Source of the DNA: Rhodospirillales bacterium
Lineage (GTDB): Bacteria; Pseudomonadota; Alphaproteobacteria; UBA828
DNA: 7,777 nucleotides
Assembly: GCA_026712885.1 (NCBI GenBank)
Contig: JAPOPO010000248.1
Coordinates: 1-7,777, forward strand
Direction: 5' to 3'
The first letter of the stretch is position 1; every line of letters begins with the position of its first letter. The notes under the pieces were generated by a model, which ran no database searches, was not told the DNA's origin, and saw only the letters and a program-made list of their open reading frames with translations. Of the stretch, positions 5,676-7,777 are shown in pieces. The position numbers and the translations under genes were made by a program.

Positions 5676-6593
5676 TGGACAGGGATAGGCGGGGCGAGCA
5701 ATCTGTTGAGACGCGGTCGGATCGATTTCAGGGCGGGAATCACCGGGATCAGGTGGGATGAATCGGCATGTCTCACCAGGGTCACGGCCTGCGTCGCGCC
5801 CGGGCGCGACCCGAAGGGCGGCGCCGTCCGCCCCGCAAAGTGCGTCACGCCCCTGGCCCGATGCCCCGCATCGTGCGCTCCCGCGCGCGTGGAACGCGCG
5901 ATGCGCTTCGCGGCTTTCCTGCTCTGTGGGCCGGACAGCGCCGCGCAGACCATGACCCTGGTGACAATCGGGGATTGAGCTGGATGGCTGGGATTCCGCA
6001 CGAGCCCACGGGTCCACCGGCGCCGACGTGACGGTGCGGGGCGGCGGCGGCGGCCTCCCCTCCACCTCCGCGCGGATGACGGCGACGGTCTCCGGAGAGA
6101 GCCCGCCCCGGCGCTTGGGCCCGCCGGCGCGCGCGGCCTTCTCCGCCGCCTGCTTACGGTCCGCCCGGAGCTTGTCGGTGCCCTCGATGCGCTTGAGGGT
6201 GAGGGCGAGGCGGGCGAGCTCCTGTGTCGAGACGGGCTCCTCCCGCGCGCTGAGATGGGCCATGGTGGCGAGCGCCATCGTCCGCAGGGTCTCGATCAGG
6301 ATCAGCCCCGCCTGACCTTCCGGGCGCTCGCCGAGTTCTCGCACCCACGCTTGAATCGTGCGGTCGGTCTCCTGCTGCTCTCGGATCAGGTCGCGCATGG
6401 TCTTGGCGTAGCGGCCGACGGCCGAGCGCGAGCATGTCTCGCCCTCGGCCCGGATGCGGGCGGTGATCTCGTCGATGGTGGCACCGTCCGCGATGGCCTG
6501 ATCGACGGCCTCGCGCAGCTCGGCCGGCAGGCGCTTGATGGAGGAGCGCCCGAATGCCGGACTGGTCGGGGTCTTCTGGGCTTCATTCTGCAT
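5664..6593 (-). CDS. DUF3486 protein (phage Mu gp27-like, putative small terminase subunit), with an unrelated C-terminal tail
   Basis: The first about 185 of 309 residues match the DUF3486 / Mu gp27 pattern: SSIKRLPAELREAVDQAI, then an HTH-like ATIDEITARIR...SRSAVGRYAKTMR. A helical middle follows (WVRELGERPEGQAGLILIETLRTM), then a charged helix and the closing GLSPETVAVIRAEVEG. In Mu-like phages this gene precedes the large terminase; it is thought to help DNA packaging, probably in DNA recognition. Here no other phage gene is visible, so it looks like an orphan remnant. After a proline run (about 6030-6050) the remaining residues have no family resemblance and read through the inverted-repeat element at 5757-5980, so the true 3' end may be lost. 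The start is uncertain: ATG 6593 was chosen, ATG 6629 is possible, and neither has a clear ribosome-binding site. Confidence 0.65.
   Translation of the reverse strand: MQNEAQKTPTSPAFGRSSIKRLPAELREAVDQAIADGATIDEITARIRAEGETCSRSAVGRYAKTMRDLIREQQETDRTIQAWVRELGERPEGQAGLILIETLRTMALATMAHLSAREEPVSTQELARLALTLKRIEGTDKLRADRKQAAEKAARAGGPKRRGGLSPETVAVIRAEVEGRPPPPPRTVTSAPVDPWARAESQPSSSIPDCHQGHGLRGAVRPTEQESREAHRAFHARGSARCGASGQGRDALCGADGAALRVAPGRDAGRDPGETCRFIPPDPGDSRPEIDPTASQQIARPAYPCPPPL
5757..5980. repeat. About 224-bp element bounded by imperfect 37-bp inverted repeats (MITE-like or large hairpin)
   Basis: The arm at 5757-5793 and the reverse complement of 5944-5980 match at 27 of 37 positions. The inner 23 bases (5771-5793 with 5944-5966) match at 20 of 23, including the unbroken core TCACCAGGGTCA. 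Between the arms are a perfect 18-bp palindrome GTCGCGCCCGGGCGCGAC (5793-5810) and a tight hairpin CGCGCGT-GGA-ACGCGCG (5884-5900). No convincing protein is encoded inside. It lies in the unmatched tail of the DUF3486 reading frame. Small size, terminal inverted repeats and lack of coding suggest a miniature mobile element, but no clear target duplication is visible. Confidence 0.5.
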
Positions 6594-6702
6594 GGCGTGG
6601 ATACGCTCTCGGGATGTTTCCTGGCTCATCCCGCGATGCTGCCCCGCGCCGCCCGCACCCTCCACCGCACCATGGTCCGGGGCATCCGAGAGGGAACGCC
6701 CT

Positions 6703-6770
6703 CTCCTCACCCCGGCCCTCTCCCTCCCGGCGGGGAGGTGGGGTCGCTCGCGCCCGAAGGCTCGCGAGCG
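6703..6770. repeat. REP-like C/T-rich repeat with two adjacent hairpins
   Basis: The segment CTCACCCCGGCCCTCTCCC (from 6706) resembles a C/T-rich intergenic repeat common in proteobacterial genomes. It continues into the hairpin CCTCCC-GGCG-GGGAGG (6723-6738). A second perfect 8-bp stem follows, CGCTCGCG (6745-6752) with CGCGAGCG (6763-6770). On the minus strand its loop can form CC-TTCG-GG, a UUCG tetraloop. Neither has a T-run. Read as protein in one frame it gives the familiar spurious PHPGPLPPGGE string, a sign of non-coding repeat DNA. Confidence 0.5.
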
Positions 6771-6793
6771 CGGAAAATAGGGTCACGCGCGAT

Positions 6794-6835
6794 CGGGCGC
6801 CCGCCGTTGAGGGAAATGAATAAGGCGGGCGCCCG
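6794..6835. repeat. Perfect 12-bp inverted repeat with 18-base loop
   Basis: CGGGCGCCCGCC (6794-6805) is exactly repeated in inverse as GGCGGGCGCCCG (6824-6835). The AT-richer 18-base loop contrasts with the GC-rich arms. There is no T-run on either side, so it is not a standard terminator. It is 28 bases beyond the stop of the DUF3179 gene and may act as an RNA-stabilising or transcription-ending hairpin. Confidence 0.55.
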
Positions 6836-6863
6836 GCGTCTGAGGGATACGAGTAAGCTGGGC
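6808..6863. repeat. Two diverged direct repeat units with 33-bp period
   Basis: The unit beginning TGAGGGAAATGAATAAG at 6808 recurs as TGAGGGATACGAGTAAG at 6841, exactly 33 bases later; the first 23 bases match at 18 positions. Each copy contributes to one of the two neighbouring hairpins. The second copy ends at the stop codon of the DUF3179 gene. Confidence 0.4.

Positions 6864-6871
<8 letters not shown>
6849..6871 (-). repeat. Perfect 10-bp hairpin spanning the DUF3179 stop codon
   Basis: ACGAGTAAGC (6849-6858) and GCTTACTCGT (6862-6871) are perfect inverse complements around a 3-base loop. On the minus strand the TAA stop (6866-6864) of the DUF3179 gene lies inside the first arm. No T-run follows. 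It could stabilise the 3' end of the mRNA; function unproven. Confidence 0.5.
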
Positions 6872-7647
<776 letters not shown>

Positions 7648-7667
<20 letters not shown>

Positions 7668-7777
7668 CCCCTCCGCCGGCTACGATCCCTCGTCGCGCCC
7701 CTCCCCCTACAACGGCGACCTGCCGGAGGGGATGGAGCCGCTCGCGCGTGTGGTGGTGGTGGAGGACGAGGCCTGGA
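7648..7777 (+). pseudogene. Inverted internal fragment of a second DUF3179 gene, running off the window
   Basis: The plus-strand frame reads PRPHGFTPSAGYDPSSRP and then PYNGDLPEGMEPLARVVVV followed by EDEAW. It matches residues 145-187 of the minus-strand DUF3179 product at 31 of 43 positions. The last 23 codons (7708-7776) match the other copy (7107-7175) at 66 of 69 bases, while the 20 codons before differ at 16 of 60. The frame is open only from 7582 and has no start before an internal Met, so the N-terminal two thirds of a normal protein is absent. It continues beyond the window. Either an inverted paralog fragment or an assembly fold-back. Confidence 0.65.

Noticed and set aside
5706..6031. 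Plus-strand small open frames in the inverted-repeat element
   Set aside because: Arg/Pro/Ala-rich, overlapping in several frames, and explained by palindromic GC-rich DNA rather than by a gene.

Overview
The window is high-GC DNA from an alphaproteobacterium, probably a Rhodospirillales-type lineage. The evidence is the gene order metK-trmB-rimP-nusA-ylxR on one strand, the YlxR+L7Ae two-domain fusion, the NusA architecture with two C-terminal helical repeats and an acidic tail, and the GC-rich codon use. This is inference from gene content; no rRNA marker is present.

Region 1 (1-4680, all minus strand) is a housekeeping block. Transcription runs from high to low coordinates: metK (SAM synthesis), trmB (a SAM-dependent tRNA methyltransferase), then a 209-bp gap, then rimP (30S maturation), nusA (transcription elongation/termination factor) and ylxR (cut by the window edge; infB would be expected next). 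rimP and nusA overlap as TGATG. The gap before rimP holds a candidate promoter, a strong hairpin, an intrinsic terminator with six T, and a possible competing antiterminator stem. It looks like an attenuator controlling the rimP-nusA-ylxR operon.

Region 2 (4681-5625) is a 159-bp divergent intergenic region followed by a plus-strand alpha/beta hydrolase that strongly resembles 3-oxoadipate enol-lactonase (PcaD). No other pca gene is visible.

Region 3 (about 5626-6863) is accessory DNA. It carries an orphan DUF3486 gene (Mu gp27 / small-terminase-like) on the minus strand. The recognisable part of this gene ends near 6030, and its 3' part runs into a roughly 224-bp element bounded by imperfect inverted repeats. 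Upstream of it lies a run of four hairpins and short repeats (6703-6871).

Region 4 (6864-7777) holds a DUF3179 gene on the minus strand that lacks its normal N-terminus. Head-to-head with it, on the plus strand, is a second DUF3179 fragment that begins in mid-gene and runs off the window. Both copies break at the same GC-rich junction (about 7620-7655), which suggests either an inverted rearrangement of paralogs or a fold-back sequencing/assembly chimera.

I see no CRISPR array, tRNA, rRNA, integrase or defence system. I do not see a convincing new multi-gene system; the best leads are the rimP leader, the inverted-repeat element and the DUF3179 junction.
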